Source: Clostridiales bacterium DTU083 (lineage in GTDB: Bacteria > Bacillota > Clostridia > Caldicoprobacterales > DTU083). From it: 47,878 nt of DNA. A model generated the notes under the pieces. That model was given only the letters and a program-made list of their open reading frames with translations, was not told where the DNA came from and ran no database searches. A program made the position numbers and the translations under genes. This document shows, piece after piece, positions 33,460 through 43,518 of the stretch (position 1 is its first letter; the number at the start of each line of letters is the position of its first letter). The DNA lies in contig LFTC01000058.1 of assembly GCA_001512915.1 (NCBI GenBank), positions 50,825-98,702 of the forward strand. Reading direction: 5' to 3'.

Positions 33460-34830
33460 ATGGAAGCAAAACAAAAAACCGCTTTGGTAATCGGACTGGC
33501 ACGCAGCGGCATTGCAGCCGCCAGACTTCTTCACAGGACGGGAAGGAAAGTAATAGTTAATGACAGCAGCAATGCAGCAGAAATTAGAAAAGCTGCAAAG
33601 CAGCTTCAAGAATCCATAGACTGCGAAGTTTATCTGGGACAAAACCCGGATAAGCTTCTGGAACGGGTGGGTCAGATAGTCATTAGTCCCGGAGTGCCTG
33701 CAGATGTTCCCTTTCTAAAAAAAGCAGCTAAATTGGGCATAGAAGTGATAAGCGAAGTGGAACTGGCGTATAGATACTGTAAAGCACCCATAATTGCCGT
33801 CACCGGAACCAATGGGAAAACAACCACCACCGCCTGGATCGGCGAGATATTGAAGGCTGCCGGCAAGAAGACCCATGTTGTAGGCAATATTGGGGTTCCT
33901 TTTTCAGCCAAAGCCCCTGAAACCGAAGAAATGGATAAGGTAGTGGCTGAAATCAGCAGTTTCCAGCTGGAAACCATAGCAGATTTCCGTCCTCATATAG
34001 CATTGATTCTCAATATCACGGAAGATCACCTGGACCGTCACAAAACCATGGAGAACTATATAGCTGCTAAGTGCCGGATATTTGAAAATCAGGGCAGCGA
34101 GGATTATTTGGTTTTAAACGGAGATGATGAAATACTATCCAGTATTGAACCGGATTCAGGAGTTCGGGTGTTTTATTTCAGCCGGACAAAAACCCTGTCG
34201 GAAGGCATCTGGCTGGAAGGCAGGCAAATAATGATGAACATAGGTGCAGGTAAGATACCCGTATGCAGGGTCGACCAAATCAGCCTTCCCGGGGCTCACA
34301 ATCTGGAAAATGCTTTGGCATCTGCGTTGGCTGCAGGTTTGTGCGGCATAAAACCAGAGATAATCGCAAAAGCATTGGCGGGATTTCATGGAATTGCACA
34401 TCGGATTGAAAAAGTTGAAGTTATAAACGGGGTAACTTTTTATAATGACTCCAAGGGAACCAACCCCGACTCTTCCATAAAAGCCATTGAAGCCCTGCAG
34501 GGGCCCATTGTGCTGATAGCCGGCGGCATGGATAAAAAGGCCGATTTTTCCAGGTTTGTTGATGCCTTTGGCAACAAGGTTAAGGAACTGGTTCTGATGG
34601 GAGAAACGGCCGGCATAATTGCCGATACAGCCAAAGAAAAGGGTTTTGCAAATATTCATATGACAAGCAGCATGGAAGAAGCTGTAAAAAAAGCCTATGC
34701 GCTGTCCTCTCCGGGTTTTCAGGTACTTCTCTCCCCGGCTTGTGCCAGCTGGGACATGTTTCGGGACTATGAAGAGAGGGGAGAGGTATTCAAATCTGCA
34801 GTGAGGGCGTTGAGGAGGCAGACCGAGTGA
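33460..34830 (+). CDS. murD: UDP-MurNAc-L-Ala:D-Glu ligase
   Basis: A 456-residue Mur ligase: GLARSG near the N terminus, SPGVP (76-80), ATP loop TGTNGKTT (115-122), SSFQLE, NITEDHLDRH, NDSKGTNPDS and the late LLSPACASWDMF. It adds D-glutamate to UDP-MurNAc-L-Ala. Its stop overlaps the next gene's GTG by 4 bases. Confidence 0.97.
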   Translation: MEAKQKTALVIGLARSGIAAARLLHRTGRKVIVNDSSNAAEIRKAAKQLQESIDCEVYLGQNPDKLLERVGQIVISPGVPADVPFLKKAAKLGIEVISEVELAYRYCKAPIIAVTGTNGKTTTTAWIGEILKAAGKKTHVVGNIGVPFSAKAPETEEMDKVVAEISSFQLETIADFRPHIALILNITEDHLDRHKTMENYIAAKCRIFENQGSEDYLVLNGDDEILSSIEPDSGVRVFYFSRTKTLSEGIWLEGRQIMMNIGAGKIPVCRVDQISLPGAHNLENALASALAAGLCGIKPEIIAKALAGFHGIAHRIEKVEVINGVTFYNDSKGTNPDSSIKAIEALQGPIVLIAGGMDKKADFSRFVDAFGNKVKELVLMGETAGIIADTAKEKGFANIHMTSSMEEAVKKAYALSSPGFQVLLSPACASWDMFRDYEERGEVFKSAVRALRRQTE

Positions 34831-35918
34831 AAAGAAAGCCCGTTGATTTTCCGATTTTGCTGACCACTGTAATACTGGTTGCATTTGGGATTGTAATGGT
34901 ATTCAGCGCCAGCTTTTATTATTCCGCTGACCGGTGGGGCGATGGTTTGTACTTTTTTAAACGCCAGTGCCTTTGGGCAGTTGTTGGTTTTGCCGGTATG
35001 TTTATTGCTTCCCGCTTTGATTATACCCGGCTGCAGAAGTTTTCAAGAATATTTCTTCTCATCAGCATAGCCTTGCTGGTGCTGGTATTGTTTATCGGAG
35101 AAGAGAGAAACAATGCCAAAAGATGGCTGGGAATCGGAAGCTTCAGCATCCAGCCTGCCGAAATAGCAAAATTTGCCATGATATTGTTCATTTCAGATAC
35201 CATAGCCAGAAGCAAAGGCGGAATCAGAAAATTTTTTAAGGGCGTTCTTCCTATTCTGCTGGTAACAGGCCTGGTATTTGTGCTTATAATGGAACAGCCG
35301 AACTTCAGTACAGCAGGCAGCATTGTTATGCTGGCCTTTATTATGCTCTTTGTCGGCGGAGCCAAGCTGTGGCACCTATTCTTATTGATGGCAGCAGGAG
35401 CTGCAGGAGCAGTGGCATTAACCCTGTCTGCCGATTACCGGCTTGACAGGCTCACCGCCTTTCTGGATCCCTGGTCCGATCCCAAGGACAGCGGCTGGCA
35501 GTTGATTCAATCATTATACTCCTTGGGCTCAGGCGGTCTTTTTGGATTGGGGCTGGCCCAGAGCAGGCAGAAATATCTGTATCTGCCCTATCCGGAGACC
35601 GACTTTATCTTTGCAATTATCGGAGAAGAGCTGGGGTTTATAGGGGCGACATTTTTAATTCTGCTTTATCTGGTACTTATCTGGCGAGGCATCCGGGTGG
35701 CGTTGACTGCTCCCGATTTATTTGGCAGCTTATTGGCTGCAGGCATTATTTCCATGATAGCCATCCAGGTAGTGATTAATATAGCGGTAGTAACAGCTTC
35801 CATGCCTCCAACCGGGCTGCCCTTGCCCTTTATCAGCTATGGAGGCTCTTCACTGGCTATTTTTATGACCAGTATCGGCGTCCTGCTTAATATTTCAAGG
35901 CATTGCAAGGCAGCGTGA
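34827..35918 (+). CDS. spoVE: SEDS glycosyltransferase, SpoVE/FtsW type
   Basis: A 363-residue, about 10-helix SEDS protein with GIVMVFSAS near the N terminus, a W-G-x-G-x-Y start of the second segment, ARWLG-like KRWLGIGSFSIQPAE, EQPNFSTA, ETDFIFAIIGEELGF and PTGLPLPFISYGGSS. SEDS proteins polymerise glycan strands with a class B PBP, here presumably the upstream SpoVD-type protein. SpoVE versus FtsW cannot be separated from sequence. The start is GTG. murG would be expected next but is absent. Confidence 0.9.
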   Translation: MKRKPVDFPILLTTVILVAFGIVMVFSASFYYSADRWGDGLYFFKRQCLWAVVGFAGMFIASRFDYTRLQKFSRIFLLISIALLVLVLFIGEERNNAKRWLGIGSFSIQPAEIAKFAMILFISDTIARSKGGIRKFFKGVLPILLVTGLVFVLIMEQPNFSTAGSIVMLAFIMLFVGGAKLWHLFLLMAAGAAGAVALTLSADYRLDRLTAFLDPWSDPKDSGWQLIQSLYSLGSGGLFGLGLAQSRQKYLYLPYPETDFIFAIIGEELGFIGATFLILLYLVLIWRGIRVALTAPDLFGSLLAAGIISMIAIQVVINIAVVTASMPPTGLPLPFISYGGSSLAIFMTSIGVLLNISRHCKAA

Positions 35919-36042
35919 CAAGGGTTCGCAATTTTCTCCATCTGTAACACCTGAATAATCCCTGCATACTATGATATTGAATTGGAGTTAATTGTGTAAA
36001 AACTGATATGCCGCTGTACGTTGAGAAAGAGGTGTTACTTAT

Positions 36043-37305
36043 ATGGGAAAATTTCGAATCCGGGGAGGCAGAAAGCTGGAAGGGAACGTTAAGGTAATAG
36101 GCGCAAAAAACGCAATTCTTCCTATTCTGGCAGCCGTAATTCTCACCCGGAAGCAGGTTGTTCTGTACGATTTTCCTCATCTTGCTGATGTGGAAAACAT
36201 GCTGCTTATATTAAAATCCATAGGCTGCCGAATAAAGAGAGAAAACTCCACCCTGATTATCGACCCTTCAGATATAAAAAGCTGGATGATCCCGGACCGG
36301 CATGTTAAGGAAATCCGCTCTTCCATTGTAATGCTTGGCGCTGTTCTGGCCAGAATGAAAAAAGCAGTAATAACCTATCCTGGCGGCTGTGAAATCGGGC
36401 AGAGGCCTATAAACCTGCATCTGCAGGGGCTTAGGCAATTGGGTGTGGTTATAACTGAATCCCATGGCTATCTTCATTGCGAAGCGGCCAATATGGCCGG
36501 GGCTGACATTCATCTGGACTATCCCAGTGTAGGTGCAACGGAAAACATTATGCTGGCAGCAACCTGCGCCAAGGGGCGGACTACCATACGAAATGCGGCT
36601 AAGGAGCCGGAAATAACAGACCTGCAGAATTTCATCAACAGCATGGGCGGCAAGGTTTCCGGTGCAGGCAGCAATACCATAGTTATTGAAGGCGTAGAAT
36701 CTTTTCATGAAACGGAATACACCGTAATACCCGACAGGATAGTAGCCGGAACCTATTTGATAGCAGCAGCGATCACGGGAAGCGAGATTGTAGTGGAAAA
36801 CGTCATTTTGGACCATATACAGGCTGTTGTCAACAAGTTAAGAGAAGCCGGCTGCACCTTTACTCCATACAGGGGAAAAGGACTGGATGCTATCGGAATA
36901 AAGGCGCCTGAACGCTTGCGGGCAATTGAGCACACTAAAACCCATCCTTATCCGGGTTTTCCCACGGACATGCAGGCTTTGCTCATGAGTGCATTAACCG
37001 TGGCAGAAGGAACCAGCATAATAACCGAAAACATCTTTGAAAACCGGTTCAAGCATGTTCCTGAGCTTATTCGGATGGGAGCCTGCATCCGGACCGAGGG
37101 CAAGGTGGCTGTCATTCAGGGAGTTCCTGTGCTTCGAGGTGCTGAGGTCAGTGCCGGAGATCTCAGGGGCGGAGCTGCTTTGGTTATGGCCGGATTAAGA
37201 GCGGAAGGGGAAACTATCATAGACAATATACGGCATATAGAACGGGGTTATGATAAACTGGACATGTATCTTAGAAGCATAGGAGCAGACATTGAAAGAA
37301 TTTAA
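36043..37305 (+). CDS. murA: UDP-GlcNAc 1-carboxyvinyltransferase MurA
   Basis: The 420-residue enzyme has KNAILP (22-27), the catalytic cysteine C116 in [10 protein letters not shown] (so fosfomycin sensitivity is expected), and PTDMQA with the conserved Asp. It performs the first committed step of peptidoglycan synthesis. It starts 124 bases after spoVE behind AGAGGTG. MurA in the dcw cluster is common in Clostridia. Confidence 0.96.
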   Translation: MGKFRIRGGRKLEGNVKVIGAKNAILPILAAVILTRKQVVLYDFPHLADVENMLLILKSIGCRIKRENSTLIIDPSDIKSWMIPDRHVKEIRSSIVMLGAVLARMKKAVITYPGGCEIGQRPINLHLQGLRQLGVVITESHGYLHCEAANMAGADIHLDYPSVGATENIMLAATCAKGRTTIRNAAKEPEITDLQNFINSMGGKVSGAGSNTIVIEGVESFHETEYTVIPDRIVAGTYLIAAAITGSEIVVENVILDHIQAVVNKLREAGCTFTPYRGKGLDAIGIKAPERLRAIEHTKTHPYPGFPTDMQALLMSALTVAEGTSIITENIFENRFKHVPELIRMGACIRTEGKVAVIQGVPVLRGAEVSAGDLRGGAALVMAGLRAEGETIIDNIRHIERGYDKLDMYLRSIGADIERI

Positions 37306-37356
37306 CTTGACCGATTGATTATTCAGGGATCCCATTGATCCTGCGGAGGAAGATCT

Positions 37357-38187
37357 ATGGCTCGAAATGGGACAAAAAAAGGCATTCTGATGTTTCTGAT
37401 TTTGCTGATTTGTTTTGCTGCCGTTGTTTTTATAGGCACCGAAGTATTTCAGATAAAAAATATTATAGTTACATGTAGCGGTTCGCTGGATGAGAATGCT
37501 ATAATAAATGCATCAGGTATAAATCCAGGAGACAATATATTTAAAATAAGCAGGGAACAGGTAAGAAAGAGGATAGAAAGCAGTCCCCCATTTCCGGTTG
37601 TGGAGGGCATATCGTTAAAGCTTCCTGATGAGATACATATTATTGTTGAAGAAAGGGTGCCTGCTGCGCTGGTTCCCTATCTGAGCTCCTATATAATGAT
37701 AGATTCAAGCGGATTTGTACTGGATATTTTTAAGCAAACACACGATCCATCCTATCCTGTAGTGGAAGGAGTTGCTATATCCAAGTTAACCAAAGGCAGC
37801 CCTTTGGAGCTGGATCAGAACGGCAATTACAGGCAAAAGGTTCTGATTCGGTTGTTGGAATCCCTGGAACAATGGGAAGTTATTGATATGATAGCTGTCA
37901 TATATATGGATAATCCGGATGATATATTGCTGGTTACGAGAGATGAAATCCGGGTTAAACTGGGACAAGCCGTGGATTTGGACAGAAAGCTGGGCTGGCT
38001 TAAGTCTGACGCCTATGCTGAAGTGATTGCAAAGGGTGAACCTGGCATTCTGGATGTCAGCGTTCCAGGAAAGGCAGTATTTAATCCCCATAACCAGACA
38101 GGGGACGAGGAAACTGAAGATCAGGAATCGGGGAACGGCGAAACGGAAGATGATGAACAGCTGAGTGAAGAAACGGATCAGCAATAA
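37357..38187 (+). CDS. divIB: Cell division protein DivIB/FtsQ
   Basis: A 276-residue bitopic protein: a short basic N terminus, one membrane helix (about 10-28), a POTRA domain (about 32-100; starts FQIKNIIVTCSG, with ASGINPGDNIF) and a FtsQ/DivIB beta domain. It ends in a highly acidic tail of about 25 residues rich in Glu, Asp and Gly. It bridges FtsL/DivIC in the divisome. GGAGGAAG precedes the ATG. Confidence 0.9.
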   Translation: MARNGTKKGILMFLILLICFAAVVFIGTEVFQIKNIIVTCSGSLDENAIINASGINPGDNIFKISREQVRKRIESSPPFPVVEGISLKLPDEIHIIVEERVPAALVPYLSSYIMIDSSGFVLDIFKQTHDPSYPVVEGVAISKLTKGSPLELDQNGNYRQKVLIRLLESLEQWEVIDMIAVIYMDNPDDILLVTRDEIRVKLGQAVDLDRKLGWLKSDAYAEVIAKGEPGILDVSVPGKAVFNPHNQTGDEETEDQESGNGETEDDEQLSEETDQQ

Positions 38188-38213
38188 GAGCAAGGCGGGA
38201 ATGAGGTGACAGG

Positions 38214-38921
38214 TTGAAAAAGCTTGGCGATAGAATTCTTTTGATGCTGGTTTGCATTATTTTGGGGCTTATGCTGGCGGCGCAATTTAAGAATGTCCAG
38301 AATGTTGGCGGCAGCGTATCATTGCAGCGGGCGCAGGAGCTTACTGCACAAATACAGAAGCTGAACCAGGAAATAGAAAGCCAGCAGAAGCTGATTCAGG
38401 AGCTGGAAGACAGGGTTAAGGAATATGAAAGCGCAGCTCAGGATGCAGGGAAGCTCAATGAAGCCATGTACAAGGATCTGGAACGTGCCAGAAACCTTGC
38501 CGGTCTGACAGACCTGGAAGGAGCAGGAATTGTGGTGACTGTTAACCACATTTCATACCAGGAATCAGGGGAGTCCGGAATTATAAGAAATGTATATCAT
38601 GAAGATTTATTAATGCTGGTCAACGAACTCAATGCTGCCGGCGCCGAAGCCATTGCCATAAATGATGAACGCATTATATCCACCACTGAAATACGGGATG
38701 CAGGAGATTATATCGTCATCAACACCAACCGGCACTCAGCTCCCTTTGAAATAAAGGCTTTGGGGAATCCCGACACTTTGGAGGCTTCCCTGATGCTGCT
38801 GGGCGGAGTGGCGGATACCCTGGGAGAAGATCTGGAAATCAAAATCCGTAAGGAAAACTCCATTAAAATACCCAAGTATAACGGCGTGCTCCAGTTTGAA
38901 TATGCCGTTCCCGTTCAGTAG
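38214..38921 (+). CDS. ylxW: DUF881 protein, YlxW-like
   Basis: A 235-residue protein with an N-terminal membrane helix (about 7-22), a coiled coil (about 35-85, QKLNQEIESQQKLIQELEDR-type heptads) and a DUF881 domain (LEGAGIVVTVNH, NELNAAGAEAIAINDERI, IKALGNPDTLEASL). In B. subtilis ylxW and ylxX occupy the same place between divIB and sbp. The function is unknown, probably envelope or division related. The start is TTG behind GAGGTGAC. Confidence 0.85.
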   Translation: MKKLGDRILLMLVCIILGLMLAAQFKNVQNVGGSVSLQRAQELTAQIQKLNQEIESQQKLIQELEDRVKEYESAAQDAGKLNEAMYKDLERARNLAGLTDLEGAGIVVTVNHISYQESGESGIIRNVYHEDLLMLVNELNAAGAEAIAINDERIISTTEIRDAGDYIVINTNRHSAPFEIKALGNPDTLEASLMLLGGVADTLGEDLEIKIRKENSIKIPKYNGVLQFEYAVPVQ

Positions 38922-38946
38922 TATGGCCCCTGGAGGGAAACTTGAA

Positions 38947-39696
38947 ATGATGAGAAGATCCAATAAGACCGTCTGGCTGATTACTTTTGTTTGCGTCATA
39001 CTTGGTTTTTTTGTAGTTAAAGCTTTGGAAGGGCCAAATATTGAAATGGAGATTGGCGGAGTAACCTCCCTGGAGACTATAGAAAAGCTGATGAGTGAAA
39101 AAAAGGCTCTGGAGAATAGAAAAGCAGAGCTGGATGAAATCATAAAAGATTATGAAAATAAGCTGGCCCAATATGAGGCCGGGGCAGCTGACAAGAGCAG
39201 GCGGGTTCAGCAATTGCAGGAAGAAATTCAGGCAACCAGACTGACTGCCGGGCTTCTGCCTGTTAAAGGGCCCGGAATAGAGATAGTGTTAAATGACAGA
39301 AAGAGAGACAGTTTTCTTGATTCGGATCCATATATAATGAACTATTTTATCGTACATGACAGTGACATGCTTCATGTTATAAATGAACTGAGAGGGGCCG
39401 GGGCGGAAGCTATTGCCATAAACGGAACCAGAATCATGGCAACTTCCCGCATTAGTTGCGGCGGACCCACTATTAACGTAGGAAAATCTGAAAGATTTAC
39501 TCCACCCTTTGTTATTCACGCGATAGGCAATCCGGATGAGCTGATGGCTGCATTTCAAAGGGAGGACAGCATATACCATAGTTTGGCAGCGTGGGGGCTG
39601 GAATTTCATATTCGCAGGATGGATTCCGTAGAGATCCCCAGGTATATAGGAGATATCGAATTTACTTATGCAAAAAGCATACAGGCAGGTGATTGA
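38947..39696 (+). CDS. ylxX: DUF881 protein, YlxX-like
   Basis: A 249-residue paralogue of the preceding gene: a membrane helix (about 9-26), a coiled coil (about 40-95) and a DUF881 domain with GPGIEIVLND, NELRGAGAEAIAINGTRI and IHAIGNPDELMAAF. The frame is open upstream into the previous gene, but GGAGGG (38932-38937) is 9 bases before the ATG at 38947, which also gives a normal membrane-anchor start. Confidence 0.85.
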   Translation: MMRRSNKTVWLITFVCVILGFFVVKALEGPNIEMEIGGVTSLETIEKLMSEKKALENRKAELDEIIKDYENKLAQYEAGAADKSRRVQQLQEEIQATRLTAGLLPVKGPGIEIVLNDRKRDSFLDSDPYIMNYFIVHDSDMLHVINELRGAGAEAIAINGTRIMATSRISCGGPTINVGKSERFTPPFVIHAIGNPDELMAAFQREDSIYHSLAAWGLEFHIRRMDSVEIPRYIGDIEFTYAKSIQAGD

Positions 39697-39697
39697 T

Positions 39698-40066
39698 ATG
39701 TGGCTGCCCCTTCTTGGCATTCTGATAGGAATTATACTGGGGATGGTATTGCCTATAAGTATTCCAACAGCCTATTCCTCATATATGTCCATAGCCGTAC
39801 TGGCAGCATTGGATTCCGTGTTTGGCGGCATCCGGGCTTCATTGGAAAAGAATTTTCAGGCAGATGTATTTATTTCCGGTTTTTTCGGCAATGCAATCCT
39901 GGCAGCCGGTTTGGCTTATATAGGCGACCGGCTGGATGTTCCCATTTATCTTTGTGCCATATTTGTATTCGGTTACAGGCTGTTCAATAACTTCGCCCAA
40001 ATCCGCAGGCACTTTTTGGGAATCTTGAGAAAAAAATCATATACAAATAAATACTCCGACAAATAG
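39698..40066 (+). CDS. sbp: Small basic membrane protein Sbp (DUF1290)
   Basis: A 122-residue protein with three to four hydrophobic segments and the DUF1290 core YMSIAVLAALDSVFGGIRA followed by FISGFFGNAILA and a basic C terminus. B. subtilis sbp sits at the same place upstream of ftsA. An earlier in-frame start at 39668 overlaps ylxX; AGGTGAT directly upstream supports the ATG at 39698. The function is unknown. Confidence 0.85.
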   Translation: MWLPLLGILIGIILGMVLPISIPTAYSSYMSIAVLAALDSVFGGIRASLEKNFQADVFISGFFGNAILAAGLAYIGDRLDVPIYLCAIFVFGYRLFNNFAQIRRHFLGILRKKSYTNKYSDK

Positions 40067-40086
40067 TTATTTATCCTTACAAAAAA

Positions 40087-40115
40087 TTGTGATAACATAA
40101 GCACAAGGTTATAAA
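40087..40115 (+). promoter_or_regulatory. Candidate promoter of ftsAZ
   Basis: TTGTGA (40087-40092), a 17-base spacer and TATAAA (40110-40115) lie in the 80-base gap before ftsA, suggesting ftsAZ can be expressed apart from the upstream cluster. Confidence 0.55.
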
Positions 40116-40146
40116 TATGACTATGCAGAAGTGAGGTTTTTCAGCT

Positions 40147-41343
40147 TTGAACAATGCTGTCACAGTGATTGAACCGGGTACTACAAAGTTGTCGGTGCTG
40201 ACATGCAGAAAAGCACAAAATGGCAGCCTGAAGCTGATCGGCCTTGGTCAGGTTAGATACAGCGGTGTACAGAGGGATGGGTGGAAATCTGAGAAGATGC
40301 TCTACCATACTCTTAATGCTGCTATAGGACAAGCGCAAAAAATGGCCGGTTATAAAATCAACCGGTGCATGCTGGGTGTTCCCAATGAGTTTTGCGGCCT
40401 TGTCCGCAACACCGGGAAGATTACGCCAAACCATCCTATATCCAGGCAGGATTTACAGGAATTACGCAAGTTGGCGGCTGAGTACCCACTTCCCGCATCT
40501 TGGGAGATATCAAATGTAATTTATGGTGACTACTTGGCAGACGGCAGACCGGTGGACAATCCCATTGGTCTTTCCTGCAGAACGCTTGAGCTGCAGGCTT
40601 CCATTATATGCATACATACGGATTTTGCAAAGCAGCTGACAAAGGTTCTTCATTCACTCAATTTACAGGTAGAAAAATGGATTCCTGTTCCTCTTGCATG
40701 CGGCCAGGCTCTTCTTACCGAGGAAGATAAAGAAAATGGAGTTTTATTGATTGATACCGGCGGTGAATGCACCGATATAGTAATATATAAGGATGGGGTT
40801 CCCGTATTTTATGAATGGCTTCCCTTGGGCGGCAATGTCATTACCCGGGATATAGCCGCAGGCATAGGCATATCATTGGATGATGCAGAGAAATTGAAGC
40901 GAAGCTGTGTGTTGGGCATTGATTTGAACAATGATGAATCTGCGGAATCGGAAATGCAAATGCCTGTCAGGAACGGACAGCATGTACATAATGTGTCCAT
41001 GGAGTTGTTGCAGCAAATAGCGGAAGCCCGCATAGAGGAGATACTGGAGCTGGTTTTAAAACGCATACAGGAAGAAGGGCTGCAGGCAGAGTATTCCAAG
41101 GTAATACTGACAGGCGGAGGGCTGGCACTGTTCCGCGGGATCAAAAGTTTTGCCGCCGGGATATTGAATCAGCCGGTACAATTGGGGGTTCCTGATGTAA
41201 TTGGCTTGTCCAGCCCAATATTTTCAGCAGTGTATTCCGTTGGTTATGTTGGCTTGAATAAATCGGCAGGCAGAAAAGGAATAGGACAATTTCTCAATTA
41301 TATGATTAAAAAGCTAGGAATAAGTTCTAACTTTATACTATAA
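40147..41343 (+). CDS. ftsA: FtsA-like actin-family division protein (divergent)
   Basis: The 398-residue protein has an actin-type fold: phosphate-1 region VIEPGTTKL (7-15), an inserted SHS2-like 1C region (about 85-160), phosphate-2 [13 protein letters not shown], adenosine motif [10 protein letters not shown] and a C-terminal amphipathic helix ([11 protein letters not shown]) that fits the FtsA membrane anchor. Position directly before ftsZ supports FtsA. It is divergent: the phosphate-1 Asp is Glu9 and the next residue is Pro, where FtsA usually has DIGT. The start is TTG, with GAGG about 9 bases upstream. Confidence 0.8.
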   Translation: MNNAVTVIEPGTTKLSVLTCRKAQNGSLKLIGLGQVRYSGVQRDGWKSEKMLYHTLNAAIGQAQKMAGYKINRCMLGVPNEFCGLVRNTGKITPNHPISRQDLQELRKLAAEYPLPASWEISNVIYGDYLADGRPVDNPIGLSCRTLELQASIICIHTDFAKQLTKVLHSLNLQVEKWIPVPLACGQALLTEEDKENGVLLIDTGGECTDIVIYKDGVPVFYEWLPLGGNVITRDIAAGIGISLDDAEKLKRSCVLGIDLNNDESAESEMQMPVRNGQHVHNVSMELLQQIAEARIEEILELVLKRIQEEGLQAEYSKVILTGGGLALFRGIKSFAAGILNQPVQLGVPDVIGLSSPIFSAVYSVGYVGLNKSAGRKGIGQFLNYMIKKLGISSNFIL

Positions 41344-41363
41344 GATTTGAGGGAGGGTACGGC

Positions 41364-42440
41364 GTGCTGGAATTTGACATTGATATGGATCAGTTTGCAC
41401 AGATAAAGGTAATAGGAGTGGGAGGTGCAGGCAACAACGCAGTCAACCGCATGATTCAGCATGGTTTGAAAGGTGTGGATTTTATTGCCGTCAATACGGA
41501 TAAACAGGCATTATACCTTTCACAAGCTACTCAGAAGATCCAAATTGGAGAAAAATTAACCAAGGGTCTGGGTGCGGGAGCTGATCCGGAAATTGGTCAG
41601 AAGGCTGCAGAGGAAAGTAAAGATGAGATCCTGCAGGTAATAAAAGGTGCCGACATGATATTTATAACTGCCGGAATGGGTGGAGGCACCGGAACTGGTG
41701 CTGCTCCGGTTGTGGCAGACCTGGCCAAGGAATTGGGCATTTTAACGGTAGGTGTTGTTACCAAACCGTTTATGTTCGAAGGCCGGCGGCGTGCTATTAA
41801 TGCAGAAAAAGGAATTGCCGAATTGAAGGATAAGGTGGATACCCTGATAACCATTCCCAATGACAGATTGCTCCAGGTAGTGGAAAAACGCACCTCCATG
41901 GTGGAAGCATTTAAGATTGCAGACGATGTGTTGCGTCAGGGCGTACAAGGCATATCCGACTTGATTGCCGTACCCGGCTTGGTGAATCTGGATTTTGCTG
42001 ATGTTCGCACCATCATGAAAGAAAAAGGCCTGGCTCATATGGGCATTGGCAAAGGCAGCGGCGAAAATCGTGCAACGGATGCAGCAAAACAGGCTATCCA
42101 GAGTCCGCTGTTGGAAACAACCATTGACGGAGCAAGAGGGGTGCTTCTCAACATAACCGGAGGTCCCGACATGGGCTTGTTTGAAGTTAACGAGGCAGCA
42201 GAGCTGGTTGCGCAGGCAGCAGATCCGGATGCCCATATTATTTTCGGTGCGGTAATCGATGAAAATATGGGTGATGAAGTTCAGATCATAGTTATGGCTA
42301 CCGGTTTTGAACATAAGGTAGAGAAAAAAGAACGGAAACAGGTGGAAAAGGCAATGGAAAACATGCAGGCTGCTGCAAGCCGGGATCTGGAGGATGATCT
42401 GGAAATACCCACCTTCCTGAGAAGGAATCGTTTAAAATAG
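41364..42440 (+). CDS. ftsZ: Cell division GTPase FtsZ
   Basis: A 358-residue tubulin-like GTPase: [13 protein letters not shown] (18-30), the GTP signature GGGTGTG (106-112), T7-loop [11 protein letters not shown], and the C-terminal peptide IPTFLRR, which binds FtsA and SepF. It forms the Z ring. The start is GTG behind GAGGGAGG. A strong terminator follows. Confidence 0.98.
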   Translation: MLEFDIDMDQFAQIKVIGVGGAGNNAVNRMIQHGLKGVDFIAVNTDKQALYLSQATQKIQIGEKLTKGLGAGADPEIGQKAAEESKDEILQVIKGADMIFITAGMGGGTGTGAAPVVADLAKELGILTVGVVTKPFMFEGRRRAINAEKGIAELKDKVDTLITIPNDRLLQVVEKRTSMVEAFKIADDVLRQGVQGISDLIAVPGLVNLDFADVRTIMKEKGLAHMGIGKGSGENRATDAAKQAIQSPLLETTIDGARGVLLNITGGPDMGLFEVNEAAELVAQAADPDAHIIFGAVIDENMGDEVQIIVMATGFEHKVEKKERKQVEKAMENMQAAASRDLEDDLEIPTFLRRNRLK

Positions 42441-42473
42441 AGGATAATAAGACCATTTCAAAAAATATTTGAG

Positions 42474-42513
42474 ATAACGACAATAAAGCATGCTTATTGT
42501 CGTTATTTTTTTA
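42474..42513 (+). terminator. Terminator after ftsZ
   Basis: A perfect 13-bp stem, ATAACGACAATAA (42474-42486) with its complement (42494-42506), has a 7-base loop and is followed by T7. It separates division genes from the sporulation operon. Confidence 0.92.
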
Positions 42514-42528
42514 TCTTCACATTCATCG

Positions 42529-42562
42529 TTCTACAGGATTCTTTATTTGAATAGTTTATAAT
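42529..42562 (+). promoter_or_regulatory. Candidate Spo0A-controlled promoter of spoIIGA-sigE
   Basis: TATAAT (42557-42562) has no -35 at the normal distance. Instead TTCTACA (42529-42535), one mismatch from the Spo0A box TTCGACA, ends 21 bases upstream. B. subtilis spoIIG is also a Spo0A-activated sigma-A promoter with an unusually long spacer and 0A boxes at that position. Confidence 0.55.
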
Positions 42563-42601
42563 GAGGACAAAGAACTGGAACAGGTTAAGGGCGGGGTTGG
42601 T

Positions 42602-43498
42602 TTGGAGCAGCGATTTCTTGATATTATTTGGCTGGATAATCTGTTGGTAAATTTCATAGTTCTTTGGCTTACCAGGAAGCTGGCCGGAAACTCATGCCCC
42701 ATGTGGAGACTGTGGTGTTCTGCCGGCTTGGGAGCTTCCTATGCAATCGCCCTTATCCTGCCTGGTTTTGGCTGTCTTAATATGCTGCCGTTTAAGTTTC
42801 TGCTGTCACTTATTATGCTGGCGGCAGGATTCCGTATCCGCACTTTACGGGAGTTTTTTAAATTATTTGGATATTTTTATGGCATTACATTTCTCTTGGG
42901 AGGAGCGGCTTTTGGTTTATTTTACCTGTTTGGCAGAGGAATACAGGTATCCGGGGGTGTTTTTCTTATAAAGGATTTTCCAGCTAAGATACTGATTTCA
43001 GCAATAGTTTCTACTATTATGTTATACCGCTGGCTGTGGCCTTGGCTTCAGTTTAGAATAAATAGAAATCAGCTGGTGTACCGGGTAAAAATTCAATTTG
43101 ACAATAACTGCATTGTTCTGGATGCTTTTCTGGATACGGGGAATGAATTGACGGATCCTATTTCCGGTGTTCCGGTTATGGTGGCAGAGTTCGATAAGAT
43201 CCGGTCTGTTCTTCCGCCTGATATACAAAAGATCTACCTGCATGGCAGGGAAGGGGAATTAAAAGATATTATCCAAACCATGGAGCAATCCGATTGGATC
43301 AGGCGGTTCTGTATTGTACCTTACAGAACTCTTGGGCATTCCAACGGTTTACTGCTGGCATTCCGGCCGGACAGCGTTCATATTCTGACCAACGGAGGCT
43401 GGAAGGAAGCTGCCGATACCCTGATAGGCATACGCAAGCAGGATCTGTCGGCCAGCGGTGAATACCATGCCCTGATCCAGCCTCATATTATCCCGTAA
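42602..43498 (+). CDS. spoIIGA: Sigma-E processing peptidase SpoIIGA
   Basis: The 298-residue protein has five N-terminal membrane helices (about 1-150) and a C-terminal aspartic protease-like domain with the active site DTGN (178-181) followed by [11 protein letters not shown]. It cleaves pro-sigmaE at the septal membrane of the mother cell after a SpoIIR signal from the forespore. The start is TTG behind AAGGGCGGGG. It is the first gene of the spoIIG operon. Confidence 0.93.
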   Translation: MEQRFLDIIWLDNLLVNFIVLWLTRKLAGNSCPMWRLWCSAGLGASYAIALILPGFGCLNMLPFKFLLSLIMLAAGFRIRTLREFFKLFGYFYGITFLLGGAAFGLFYLFGRGIQVSGGVFLIKDFPAKILISAIVSTIMLYRWLWPWLQFRINRNQLVYRVKIQFDNNCIVLDAFLDTGNELTDPISGVPVMVAEFDKIRSVLPPDIQKIYLHGREGELKDIIQTMEQSDWIRRFCIVPYRTLGHSNGLLLAFRPDSVHILTNGGWKEAADTLIGIRKQDLSASGEYHALIQPHIIP

Positions 43499-43518
43499 AC
43501 AGACAGGAGGTATTAGTC

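Noticed and set aside
37320-37345. A hairpin (CAGGgATC / GATCCTG) before divIB
   Set aside because: It is only about 7 pairs with a bulge and does not cover the Shine-Dalgarno; probably incidental.
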